In this document: piece by piece, positions 18,390-28,100 of the stretch
Layout of the letters: every line of letters begins with the position of its first letter
Numbering within the stretch: the stretch's first letter is position 1
Made by a program: the position numbers and the translations under genes
Notes under the pieces: model-generated
What the model saw: only the letters and a program-made list of their open reading frames with translations
Told to the model about the DNA's origin: nothing
Databases searched by the model: none
Source: Alectryocaccobium sp964389285
Lineage (GTDB): Bacteria; Bacillota; Clostridia; Lachnospirales; Lachnospiraceae
Length of the DNA stretch: 64,000 bases
Assembly (NCBI GenBank): GCA_964389285.1
Contig: CAYMCZ010000004.1
Span: 74,737-138,736, forward strand
Direction: 5' to 3'

Positions 18390-18630
18390 GCTTGTGCTGT
18401 TTCTGATTAAAAGGAATCCGGTTAGAATCCGGAGCTTTACCGTAAGCTGTATGCATGTGAGCATGGCAGAGCGGCGAAAGCCGGTCATTCCGCTTTATGC
18501 GGGAGAAGGCAGGTCTGTCATGTGACGCAGCGCGGATAGAGGTCTTTTGAAAATAAATCGGCCGAAACCGCGAAGAGCCTGACGAAACGGGAGGGTGCTG
18601 CAGTAGCATGTAAGCCAGAATACTTGATAA
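18390..18630 (+). promoter_or_regulatory. Cobalamin riboswitch (larger variant)
   Basis: The segment holds AAAAGGAATCCGGTTAGAAT, CCGGAGCTTTACCGTAAGCT and GT (18419-18450), GAGAAGGCAGG, and the terminal box AAGCCAGAATACTTG (18612-18626), all as in cobalamin aptamers. The stretch between the GAAGGC part and the terminal box is long. A terminator hairpin (18671-18707) follows, and an ACACACACA tract at about 18648 could pair with the terminator's left arm as an antiterminator. Limits are approximate. Confidence 0.85.
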
Positions 18631-18670
18631 TTGCCGACATACGACAGATACACACACATAAAAAAGACGG

Positions 18671-18707
18671 CTGTGTGATGCGCATAGTGCGCGTCATGCA
18701 GTTTTTT
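18671..18707 (+). terminator. Riboswitch expression-platform terminator
   Basis: CTGTGTGATGCGC (18671-18683) pairs with GCGCGTCATGCAG (18689-18701), thirteen pairs including three G-T, followed by TTTTTT. It sits just before the ribosome binding site of the 18733 gene. Confidence 0.85.
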
Positions 18708-18732
18708 GTTTGCGGATAAGGCGGAAATAACC

Positions 18733-20748
18733 ATGAAGAAAAAATGGTGGATTCCATTTACGGCGGCATTATGCATAATTATGATCATAACCCTGGTGCT
18801 TGGCGGCAGCAGGCTTGTTCGCGAGTCTTTTTCCGAGCTTGAAGAAGCGGGTTCGCTGTCTGTCCGCGTGGAGGCGGCTCAGATGACGCCCCGGGATGAG
18901 GGGTCTGAGGATGAAGACAACCGGGATGAACCGGATCAGGAAGAAGACAGTCAGGACGAGGAAAAAGAGGAGGACGAAAAGAAAGAGCCGGAAGAAGTCG
19001 TTCGGGAAAGCGTGGTGGCGACGCAATATACCGACATAACCGACGGCAACGCCGAAAAGGTTATCGAAGGTGACGGAGGAGACGACGGCAATCACGGCGG
19101 CTCGGGCGGCAGCGGGAGCGGCGAAGCTGATGACAAAAAAGAGGGTGAAAAGTCTGACGAAGATAAAAAACCGACGCCCTCTCCAAGCGTAAAGCCTCAG
19201 GACGACACCGAGCTGGAGCTGGTGACGGATCTCGCAAATAAAACTCTTACTTATGACGAGCTTGAGGATGACACGCTGCCTTTTTACGCATATCTGAAGA
19301 ACAATAAAGATGACGAATATTCACTGAAAATACGTATAAAGAACTCGGGAACTTCACAACAGGGGACGGTTCTGCGCTCCGGGAACGAAAGGGATTACAC
19401 CGCAAAGCTGGCAAGGGGCGAAGTAAATGAGATCGACGTGCTCATACTTAAAGGCGGCAAGGTATATGATAATAAATCGTATTATATTACATATCAGGCA
19501 AGAAAGGCCGATAAAGATCATCCGACGGTTGGAGAGCATCCTCCCGTCATAGATACCAGGCTGGATCATGAAACGGGCGAGGGCTCGAGTCAGAATTATG
19601 AATTCTGGGTCAGCGCAAAGGACTATAAAAACAATGCCATTTATTATAACTCAATAGAAGTGAGGCTGGACGGAAAGCTTGTTGATTCGGTTTCCGGTGA
19701 CGCGGAACGCTATACCTATCAGCTGTATTTCAATGCTCCCGCAGTGGGCGAAACCGCGGAATATGAAATATCGGTGCTTGCCTGGGACGGTGAGGGAAAT
19801 TCCAGATACAACCGCTATAAATTTACTTATCATGATATCGCGGAAGGGGAAGTAATAGGAACGGCATATATCTATCTGGATGCTTCGGTCGTGGGGCTCG
19901 GGATGCTTGAGGAAGAACCGGCGGTTGTGGAGGTGCGTCAGGGACAGCCGGCTTCGTATGATATAGAGGAGGCGCTGGAATATTTTCAGTATGACGCGGA
20001 AACGGCGGGGACGAAGGACAGCGGATATTATATCAGGCGGCTTTCCAGGCCGAGCACGTTTTACGGGGCGGAAATTCCGGAGCTGCTTCGAACGATAATA
20101 GAAAGAGACAATCTGAGCTTCAGCTCCCAATCGGACGACAACAGCCTCGGCGAATATGATTTTACCATGTCTTCCGGCTGGCTGTTTACGGTAGGAGGAA
20201 CGGTGTATTCGGGAAAAGGGCTTTCGGATTACTATTTATCTGACGGAGATACGCTGTATTTGCGCTTTACATTAGCCTACGGCAAAGACGTGGGCGGATA
20301 TTCATCTCAGGGAGGACGGTTTACGCATTACTGCACGTCGTGGCTGAACGGAGGCGAATTTTCAACCCACGAGTGGGGAGAAGAAAAAACACTACAGGAA
20401 GCGACCTGTACGCAGGACGGCTATAAGGCTGCCGAATGCAATATTTGCGGCACTTCCGCCGGAAACATAATAATTCCCGCTTTGGGACACGCGTGGAAAA
20501 TCACGCATTCAAGCGAGCCGACCTGCACACAGGCGGGCGAGACACATTATGAATGTGAGCGGTGTCATGAAAAAAGCATAGAAACAACGCCCGCGCTTGG
20601 ACATGATTACAAAGAAGCAGGCCGGACCGAGCCGCAGCCGGGCATAGACGGAGAAATATTATACAGATGCGAACGCTGCGGGGACGAATATACCGAAACG
20701 ATACCGGCGCTGCCGGTTGAAGACGGCTCGGACTCTTCGGATGGATAG
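18733..20748 (+). CDS. Membrane-anchored DUF4430 (transcobalamin-like) protein with CxxC repeats
   Basis: The ATG at 18733 follows AAGGCGG; 671 residues. An N-terminal membrane segment (about residues 5-27) has no lipobox, so it is probably a signal anchor. Residues about 50-150 are very acidic, with Glu/Asp runs and a Gly/Ser linker. Two beta-rich regions follow. A DUF4430-like domain lies at about residues 375-530 (TAYIYLDASVVGLG, then YDFTMSSGWLFTVGG and LSDGDTLYLRFTL). The C-terminus has three repeats with CNICG, CERCH and CERCG and the spacer IPALGH, a motif family of Firmicutes surface proteins that may bind metal. It is the first gene after a cobalamin riboswitch and heads the MoxR/DUF58/transglutaminase set. 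A surface corrinoid-binding role is inferred. Confidence 0.85.
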   Translation: MKKKWWIPFTAALCIIMIITLVLGGSRLVRESFSELEEAGSLSVRVEAAQMTPRDEGSEDEDNRDEPDQEEDSQDEEKEEDEKKEPEEVVRESVVATQYTDITDGNAEKVIEGDGGDDGNHGGSGGSGSGEADDKKEGEKSDEDKKPTPSPSVKPQDDTELELVTDLANKTLTYDELEDDTLPFYAYLKNNKDDEYSLKIRIKNSGTSQQGTVLRSGNERDYTAKLARGEVNEIDVLILKGGKVYDNKSYYITYQARKADKDHPTVGEHPPVIDTRLDHETGEGSSQNYEFWVSAKDYKNNAIYYNSIEVRLDGKLVDSVSGDAERYTYQLYFNAPAVGETAEYEISVLAWDGEGNSRYNRYKFTYHDIAEGEVIGTAYIYLDASVVGLGMLEEEPAVVEVRQGQPASYDIEEALEYFQYDAETAGTKDSGYYIRRLSRPSTFYGAEIPELLRTIIERDNLSFSSQSDDNSLGEYDFTMSSGWLFTVGGTVYSGKGLSDYYLSDGDTLYLRFTLAYGKDVGGYSSQGGRFTHYCTSWLNGGEFSTHEWGEEKTLQEATCTQDGYKAAECNICGTSAGNIIIPALGHAWKITHSSEPTCTQAGETHYECERCHEKSIETTPALGHDYKEAGRTEPQPGIDGEILYRCERCGDEYTETIPALPVEDGSDSSDG

Positions 20749-20798
20749 CTGTCCGGATTAAAATCAATAAAAAATATACAGAACCGGAGAAAATGATT

Positions 20799-21737
20799 AT
20801 GTATGAAATGACGGATAAGGTGCTTTACGAAATAAAAAAAGTCATAGCGGGAAAGGACGAGGTCATAAAAAGAATCTGGATGGCGATTCTTGCAAAGGGG
20901 CATGTTTTGCTGGACGACGTGCCCGGGGTTGGGAAAACCACGATGGCCATGGCTTTTGCCGCGGCACTCGGGCTGGATGCGCGGCGCATTCAGTTCACGC
21001 CGGACACGATGCCTTCGGATATAACCGGATTTTCGTTTTATGACAACGGAAATCTTAAGGTACAGCAGGGAGCCGTAATGACAAATATGCTGCTGGCGGA
21101 CGAGATAAACCGTACATCGGCAAAAACCCAGTCGTCCCTGCTCGAAGCCATGGAAGAAGGCCGGGTGACGGTGGACGGAAAGACATATCCTCTTCCCGAG
21201 CCGTTTGTGGTGCTGGCGACACAGAATCCCGTCGGCTCGATAGGCACGCAGCTTCTGCCGGAATCCCAGCTTGACCGTTTTTTGTTCAGGCTGCATATCG
21301 GATATCCGGATCATGAAGCGCAGATAAATCTTATGAAGGCCCGGCATACCGGAAATCCTCTTGAAAAAGTCGAAGCAGTTACGGACATAGAAGGGCTTAT
21401 GAGCGTTATTCAAACGGTCGAAAAAACCCATATTTCGGATATCATATATGACTACATAGCGACCCTCTGCGAGGCGTCAAGGAGCCATGAAATGGTAACT
21501 CTCGGCGTAAGTCCCCGTGCTTCGCTCGCACTGTGCCGCGCTTCAAAGGCGAGAGCCTTTCTGGCAAAGAGAGACTACGTTATACCGGAAGACGTGAGGG
21601 ATGTGGCAAACGATGTATTCGCGCACAGGATAGTGCTTTCATCAAGGGCAAGACTGAACGAATACACCGCCGAGCTTGTGACGGACGATATCCTTAAAAA
21701 CATACAGGCCCCGCCGCTGACGGAGAATAATGCATGA
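20799..21737 (+). CDS. MoxR-family AAA+ ATPase
   Basis: Two ATGs (20793, 20799) are possible; GGAG at 20786-20789 fits the second better. The protein of about 312 residues has Walker A (DVPGVGKTT), Walker B (LLADEINR), the sensor region LATQNP, and PESQLDRFLFRL, all typical of MoxR ATPases. MoxR proteins act as chaperone-like helpers with DUF58 partners, and the next gene encodes one, its ATG overlapping this stop. The group lies downstream of a cobalamin riboswitch, so its supply should fall when cobalamin is plentiful unless it has another promoter; the only sizeable gap (20749-20798) shows no clear one. Confidence 0.93.
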   Translation: MYEMTDKVLYEIKKVIAGKDEVIKRIWMAILAKGHVLLDDVPGVGKTTMAMAFAAALGLDARRIQFTPDTMPSDITGFSFYDNGNLKVQQGAVMTNMLLADEINRTSAKTQSSLLEAMEEGRVTVDGKTYPLPEPFVVLATQNPVGSIGTQLLPESQLDRFLFRLHIGYPDHEAQINLMKARHTGNPLEKVEAVTDIEGLMSVIQTVEKTHISDIIYDYIATLCEASRSHEMVTLGVSPRASLALCRASKARAFLAKRDYVIPEDVRDVANDVFAHRIVLSSRARLNEYTAELVTDDILKNIQAPPLTENNA

Positions 21738-22846
21738 ATCGTATTTTGTATGTGATACTGGCGGCAGCGGTCCTTGCGGCGGCCGTCTTTACGGGACATC
21801 CGTTTTTATGGGGGATTTTCATACTGGCGGCAGCTCTTCCGTTTATATCGGCCCTTCCGCTTATTACGGGAAAAACCAAAACGGCTTTCAGATGGGAAAC
21901 TCCGGGTTCGGTTCCCAAAAAAAAGGAATTTACGGTGTCTTTATATGTGGAACAGAGCGGTTTTTTCCCGTCGGGGAAAATAAAGGCGACGATAGGCATT
22001 AAAAACCTGATGACAAACGAGGAATCGCGGATAAAAGCGGATCTCGATAAAAACAACAGCTGGGTTTTGCAAAGCGGGTATTGCGGATGCCTTGAGCTTT
22101 GCATAGAAAAGGCGGAGGCTTTTGACTGGTTCGGCCTTATAGGCGTGAAAATAAACACGGAAGAAGTCAAACGCATAGCAATAATGCCGGAAACATTTCC
22201 GCTTGAGGTTTCGCGCTTTATATCTTACGCCGATACGGATGATCCGAAAGAATACTCGCCGTATAAAAAAGGCCGGGACAGATCAGAAACATTTCAGTTG
22301 CGGGACTATACTCCGGGGGATGCCCTGCGGCAGATACACTGGAAGCTTTCATCAAAGCTGGGCAAGCTCATCGTAAGAGAGCCGTCGCTTCCGGTAGATT
22401 ACTCCATTCTTATATATTGGGACAGGAAAGCGGACGAAAAAGAGCCTGTATGCGCAGATGTGCTCTGTGAATCCGTTACATCTCTGATGCAGGCGTTAAG
22501 CGGGGCAGGCTACGATTATCATGTTGCCTGGAATGACGGAATATTTGACATTCGTCAGGTGTCGCCTGGCGAGCAGCTGCCGGAAACGGTCGCAGCCATG
22601 ATGAAGGCCGGCAGGCCTGACGGCAGCATAAGTGCCGGAGAATTGTTTTTGAAAGAGGGCGAGCCCGAAAAAAGAGGACTTGTTTTATATTTTTGCAGAG
22701 AGATTCCCGCAAACTTTGACGAAATACAGAACAGATGCAGTATAAGGCTCTTTGTCTGTCAGACGGAGGGCAGCGGTAAAAACGGCGGAGCGGTAATGCT
22801 GACGCCGGAACGTTACAGGGATGAAATGCAGCAGGCACTGCTTTAA
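21734..22846 (+). CDS. DUF58 membrane protein, MoxR partner
   Basis: This 370-residue protein begins with two short membrane helices (residues about 5-40) and then has the DUF58 signature RDYTPGDALRQIHWKLSSK near residue 200, followed by a von Willebrand-A-like region (DYSILIYWDRK). DUF58 proteins are the usual partners of MoxR ATPases. The start overlaps the MoxR stop codon by four bases. Confidence 0.9.
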   Translation: MNRILYVILAAAVLAAAVFTGHPFLWGIFILAAALPFISALPLITGKTKTAFRWETPGSVPKKKEFTVSLYVEQSGFFPSGKIKATIGIKNLMTNEESRIKADLDKNNSWVLQSGYCGCLELCIEKAEAFDWFGLIGVKINTEEVKRIAIMPETFPLEVSRFISYADTDDPKEYSPYKKGRDRSETFQLRDYTPGDALRQIHWKLSSKLGKLIVREPSLPVDYSILIYWDRKADEKEPVCADVLCESVTSLMQALSGAGYDYHVAWNDGIFDIRQVSPGEQLPETVAAMMKAGRPDGSISAGELFLKEGEPEKRGLVLYFCREIPANFDEIQNRCSIRLFVCQTEGSGKNGGAVMLTPERYRDEMQQALL

Positions 22847-22882
22847 AACGATCCCGGAATACGTAAACAGGAGAAGAAACCT

Positions 22883-25147
22883 ATGGAGCAGGGAAATAAC
22901 TCCCTAAAGATCAATATCGGAAATAAAGAGTCGTCATATAAAAGACGTCCGGCCGTGATATTGCCCGGCGTTCTGATACTGATCGGTGTATGGGGGCTGC
23001 TTTCAAGGGAATGGCATATAGAAAAGATCGGGGTAAATGCACCTGCGGGCTGCATAATTTCAGTCGGAGTGCTGGTTCTTTGCGCGTTTTTCGAAAGAAA
23101 CAGACGGAAACACCGAATCATACTTGCGGCGGCAGTGGGTGCACTGGCCGCATATACCATAATTATATGCGTGTTTTCATATCCCCAGATCGGGGCATGG
23201 GCGGGACGGTTCCGGGAATGGATATTTTTACATACCGGATATTATACCATGCCTTTTGAAAATTCAGGAGACGGAACCCTGCTTCTCCTGCCGTTTGCCG
23301 CCGGGGCAGGGGCGATGGCGGCGCTTTTCCAAAGAGTGCTTCCTCTTTTGCTGCAGACAGCGGCGGCTCTTGCCGTTCTTTTGCTGCTGCTGTTTGGGAT
23401 GATCGGCCCCTGCTTTTTTACCGGGGCGGTTCTGGCCGGCAGCATACTGGCGTTTGCAATGAATAACAGGGCCGGGAAAAGACAGGTTTTCATGGCGGCG
23501 GCTCTTGCGGCTTTGCTTTTGCTTGTTATTTCGCCGCTTTATGATTCCGAAAATTCCGCTTCGCCCGCGGAAAAGCTCAGTGCGGCGCTTCATGATATAA
23601 AATACGAAAGGACGCAAAAGGTTCTGCCGGAAGGCAGCCTGAAAAATCTTCCCGCAAAAAGCAGGGGAGGGCAGGAAACGCTTAAGGTAAGCATGAGCAG
23701 CTGGGAGCCGCTTTATCTCAAAGGTTTTACTTCCGGCAGCTATACGGATGAAGGCTGGAAACCGACGGATCCGGAAGAGATTTTGGAAGAAGCGCAGCTG
23801 CTGTACAATCTTCAGGAAAACTATTTCTTTTCGGCAGGACAGACGGCGGCGGCTTTTGAAGCCGTCGGCGAAAAAAGCGAAACAAAGGTTACGGTGGAAA
23901 ATACCGGAAGCTGCAGGGCTTATCCGGCAGTTCCGTACGGTGTGCGGATCGGAGCAGCGGAAGGGCTGGTTCCAAACAGGCTGACTTCGGAAGGGTTTTA
24001 TGAGAGCGGGATTTCCATAGATGAGCTGACGATCTGTCCGGTATCGGAAAGTTATTTGCTGCTTGAAAAAATTGCGGATCCCGCAACAGAGGTAAAAGAA
24101 GCTTATAAGAACGCCGAAGCGGCATACAGATCATATGTATATGAGCATTATCTGGACATACCGGAAAACATAGAAAGAGTTTTGAAAAAATATGATCTTT
24201 ACGGAAACAAAGGAGTTTCAACGACTCAGGCCAGGGCGGAGATAACCTATATGCTCGGGCAGTTCCTCACATATGACGAAACAGCCGTGACAAATCAGGG
24301 AAGCTCGGATTTTCTGGAATATCTTCTGACGAAATCCAGAAAGGGATATGATGTTCATTATGCGACGGCAGCGGTTATGATGATGCGCAGCTACGGGATA
24401 CCCGCAAGGTATGTCGAAGGTTATCTGGCCTCAAAAGACGCAGCCGAAAACCTGAAAGACGGTCAGAGCCTTGTTTTGACTTCATCCGACGCGCATGTAT
24501 GGACGGAATTTTATCTGGACGGCATAGGCTGGATTCCTTTCGACCCTACGCCGGGATATACGACACAGATAAAATATGAGCTTCCGGCGGGAGAGGGAGA
24601 GGCGGACGAAACGCCGTCAAAACTTACTAAAGATTACAGCCGTCCCGCGCAGGAGGATGTCACGGTTGAGAGTTCAAATAAAAACGAAATAAAAGACGAT
24701 CCGGATTTTCAGCTTCCGTGGTTTATCATTCTTTTAATATGCATCATTGCTTTTATGGCTGTTATGATTATCCGCGCTTTTATACTACGGGCAAAGCTGA
24801 AAAAAACCGTGCGGCGTTTTGGCGATCCCTCGCCGTCCGTGGCAGCGGCGGCGCTGCTTGTTTACAGCAGGCGGGCGCTGGAGTGCGCCGGGGTAACGGA
24901 CGGGAAGCAGAGCATTTACGAAAGCAGGCAAAGGCTTGAAAACGAGCCGGATATGGAAATCGGTGAAGCTGATATCAGGCGTGCCGCCGAGCTGGAAAAT
25001 GAAATATGGTTCAGCAATCATGAGATCACTCATGAGGCGAAGGAAAGTGCCTTTAAATGGAAAGAAGCGGCGCTTAACACATGGAAAAGAAAAATCCCCG
25101 TTTTAAAAAGATGGGTGCAGAGATTTATACAGTGCAGGATTTTATAG
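22883..25147 (+). CDS. Transglutaminase-like membrane protein, Cys replaced by Asp
   Basis: A 754-residue protein with several N-terminal membrane helices (about residues 15-220), a periplasm-like region, a transglutaminase-core domain at about residues 470-570 and one more helix near residue 620. In the core, GIPARYVEGYL and the His/Asp part (SDAHVWTEF, then GWIPFDPTPGY) are intact, but the position of the usual catalytic Cys reads GYDVHYATAA, so Asp replaces Cys. It is therefore probably not a classic transglutaminase or protease; it may bind a peptide or act by another chemistry. MoxR-DUF58-transglutaminase trios are a recurrent arrangement. It starts 36 bases after the DUF58 gene. Confidence 0.88.
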   Translation: MEQGNNSLKINIGNKESSYKRRPAVILPGVLILIGVWGLLSREWHIEKIGVNAPAGCIISVGVLVLCAFFERNRRKHRIILAAAVGALAAYTIIICVFSYPQIGAWAGRFREWIFLHTGYYTMPFENSGDGTLLLLPFAAGAGAMAALFQRVLPLLLQTAAALAVLLLLLFGMIGPCFFTGAVLAGSILAFAMNNRAGKRQVFMAAALAALLLLVISPLYDSENSASPAEKLSAALHDIKYERTQKVLPEGSLKNLPAKSRGGQETLKVSMSSWEPLYLKGFTSGSYTDEGWKPTDPEEILEEAQLLYNLQENYFFSAGQTAAAFEAVGEKSETKVTVENTGSCRAYPAVPYGVRIGAAEGLVPNRLTSEGFYESGISIDELTICPVSESYLLLEKIADPATEVKEAYKNAEAAYRSYVYEHYLDIPENIERVLKKYDLYGNKGVSTTQARAEITYMLGQFLTYDETAVTNQGSSDFLEYLLTKSRKGYDVHYATAAVMMMRSYGIPARYVEGYLASKDAAENLKDGQSLVLTSSDAHVWTEFYLDGIGWIPFDPTPGYTTQIKYELPAGEGEADETPSKLTKDYSRPAQEDVTVESSNKNEIKDDPDFQLPWFIILLICIIAFMAVMIIRAFILRAKLKKTVRRFGDPSPSVAAAALLVYSRRALECAGVTDGKQSIYESRQRLENEPDMEIGEADIRRAAELENEIWFSNHEITHEAKESAFKWKEAALNTWKRKIPVLKRWVQRFIQCRIL

Positions 25148-25160
25148 CAGGAGGTTGTTT

Positions 25161-28100
25161 ATGAAAAAGAAAACAAGGCAGCGTACTTTGGGTTTCGTCC
25201 TGTCAGTGCTGACGGCGGCATCCGCGGCCTTTGCGGGAGTATATCCTGCGGCGGCGCAGGAAAATAATGACGCTGTTTCGGATACGGAAATATACGGATA
25301 CGAAGCATATGAAAATACCGCCGGGGAGGAACAGGCGGAGCCTGCTGCGGAAGCAGAGAGCCTGTTTTTGGAGGATGAGGTTGAATTATATGCTCAGGAA
25401 GGAGCGGCGTCAGAGGGCAGTTTTGCTATCTTTGCGCTGACGGCCAACCGGACTCTTATTTATCCGTCCTATGTCTCATACGAGGCCGGAGATACCGTAA
25501 ATGACGCGCTTGCGGGCAGCGGATACTCTTTTTACGATCTGGATGAGGGAATCATTTATACAATTCAGGGGATAACCGATAATTACTGCCTGTATTACGA
25601 CGACGGCGGATATGACCTAAACGCTCCGGCCGACGCGGTATCGGCGATATGGTTTACCACGAACGCTGCACAGGAATACGATGATTCGTACAGGGATCTG
25701 GTGCTTGCAATGGCCGACACAAATGCGGCACAGGACGGCAGGGCGGCGTGGCCCGCGGTTCAAAACGCATACAACGCGGCGCTTTCGGGATTCTATTCTT
25801 ATACGCCCGCGCAGGCCGTAAGCAGCAGGGCAAATCTGGAGCAGGCAGTAAACGCTTATCTGGATTATCTGAATCAGGGCACCGTTGCACTCTCATTTGA
25901 TATTACGCAGAATAACAGTGCCGTGACTCCGGCACAGGTTACGCTTACCGACGCATACGGCAACACCTATGTTTCGGACCATGAAAACATGCTGAACGTA
26001 AGAGAGGCGGAATATTCATTTGATATTTACGACGGGACAAACAATCATGTCAGGGGAAGCGTTTCGGTACAGGGCGATACCGTTCTTTCGGCGCAGCTTC
26101 CATACGAGAAGTGGATAAGCGGCGTTGACGCCGGCACGGTCAGCGGATGGACGCAAGGCGTGCAAAAAAACAGAGTATCGGACTGCGAATATGCTTATTA
26201 TGTTCCTGATTATGCGGGAACGTCGCTTTTTACATATTTTACACCGGCGGACGGCATAGATACAACTGATATACGGGTATATCAGGAAGGCGGATATTCT
26301 CCCAAATCCTGGAGATCATATACGGCGGCGGTGACAAATGCCGTTGCGGTAAATTCGTGTGAAGATGCCCGGATAGTTCTTGAGGCAAGAAAGACGGACG
26401 GCAATTACACGCAGTATCAGACCTTTTATATGGATATCGTGCGTACGGCCACGCTGAATTCTCTTGCGGTTAAAAATGCTCAGGGAATAGACCTGCCGCT
26501 TTCGTATTCCGACGCTGCGGGCAATGTATATACGGGCTTTGACAGAGACAGGCACGAATATGCCGTTACAACCGATACCGATACGGTTGTTGTCTCTCCC
26601 TCGGCTCTCGTGGCGGGGACGGCCGTTACCGTAAATGGCGAGCCGGCCGCGCAGACAGGAGTAAGCATCGATCTGGCAGACTGCCAAAGAGACGGGAATT
26701 TCTATATCATAGAAGTAAAAACGACTACGGGTACGGGTACGCAGAATCTTTATACGATATATGTGACGAAAACAGATACGGTAAGCGTGAATGTCAATGC
26801 GCCGGACGGCACCTCGGTTGAAGTTAAAAACGGGGCGGGCGGAAGCGTGCTTCCCGTATCCGGAAACACATATCAGCTTATTCCGGGCGAAGCTTACACC
26901 TGTATTACGACAAAGGATACTTATTATCATACTTCATTTGCATTTACGGCGGAGCAAAATCTGGAAGTAGATGGAGTAATGCCGGATACTTCGGACTGGC
27001 TCAAAAATCTGGCCGCCAAATCGGGTACCGGCACGAAAGCCACGGTTTATCAGCTTACGCAGCCTTTTTCTCCTGCCGTGCATGAAAACTGTTTTGAAGC
27101 AGGCTCCTCAATGGGAACCTTTTATCTGCAAATGCAGGCTTTAAGCTCTGATTACACCATAAATTATAAATATACGGATGTTCATTACGGCACTTTGGTT
27201 TCCGGAGTATATCCCGTGCAGACTTCATATAAAATAATGAGCCGTTTCATAGGGGTTTCCGGAAATACGAGCCTTATGGACGTGACGGTAACTTCAAAAA
27301 ACACAGCCGGCGGCGTGACATATTATCAGGATTATAAAATACACGCACGGCGTTTCATGGAACTGACATCGTTGTCGGCGGCCATGAGTGACGGCACCGG
27401 TTTAAAGCTTTACAGGGAAGACGGTTCGTCAAACACAGGATTTGTAAAAGAGATTAAAAATTACAGCGTCTCACTCGGCAGAAACACTCAGAGCCTGTCC
27501 GTCACTTTCAGACTCAGCTCCGTTTCACCGGCAAGCACAAGCTATACGTATGACAACGGATATACCGTAAAGCTAAGTGTCGGTGATTATGAAGAAAGCA
27601 TAGTTTTCGATAATGATGAACTGACGGCTGACATTCCGGTAACGCTTGAGATCCCGTTGAATGCTTATGAGGATCAGGAAATAATCAATCTGGCGGTTTC
27701 GCATGAATGTGCGGATTCGACGCCGAATACGTATAAGATAAAGGTGATAAAACTGCCGCCCGTCAGCACTGTTTTTCAGGTAACGCCCTCAAACGCGGTT
27801 GTTTATGTGGAAGATCGGGCGGCAGGGCTTAGGATAATGCCGGATGAAAACGGCGTCTTTGAATTGAATGAAACTTCCGCATACGAATACACCGTAACGG
27901 CTCCGGGATATATAGGCGTAAGCGGAATCCTTGTTGCGGCGGGCAATCAGGACGACGGAAGCTGTCTGCTGCCGATAGTGCTTGAAAAAGCGCCTGACAG
28001 CAGTTTCAATGATATTGCGATTGACGGAGACTTCATTTCATTAAGAGGAAATGATGACAATAACGGCATAACTTCATCGGCTTCGCCGATAACGGATGAA

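Noticed and set aside
20607..21431. A 274-codon minus-strand frame
   Set aside because: It is antisense to the MoxR gene and has no recognisable protein features.
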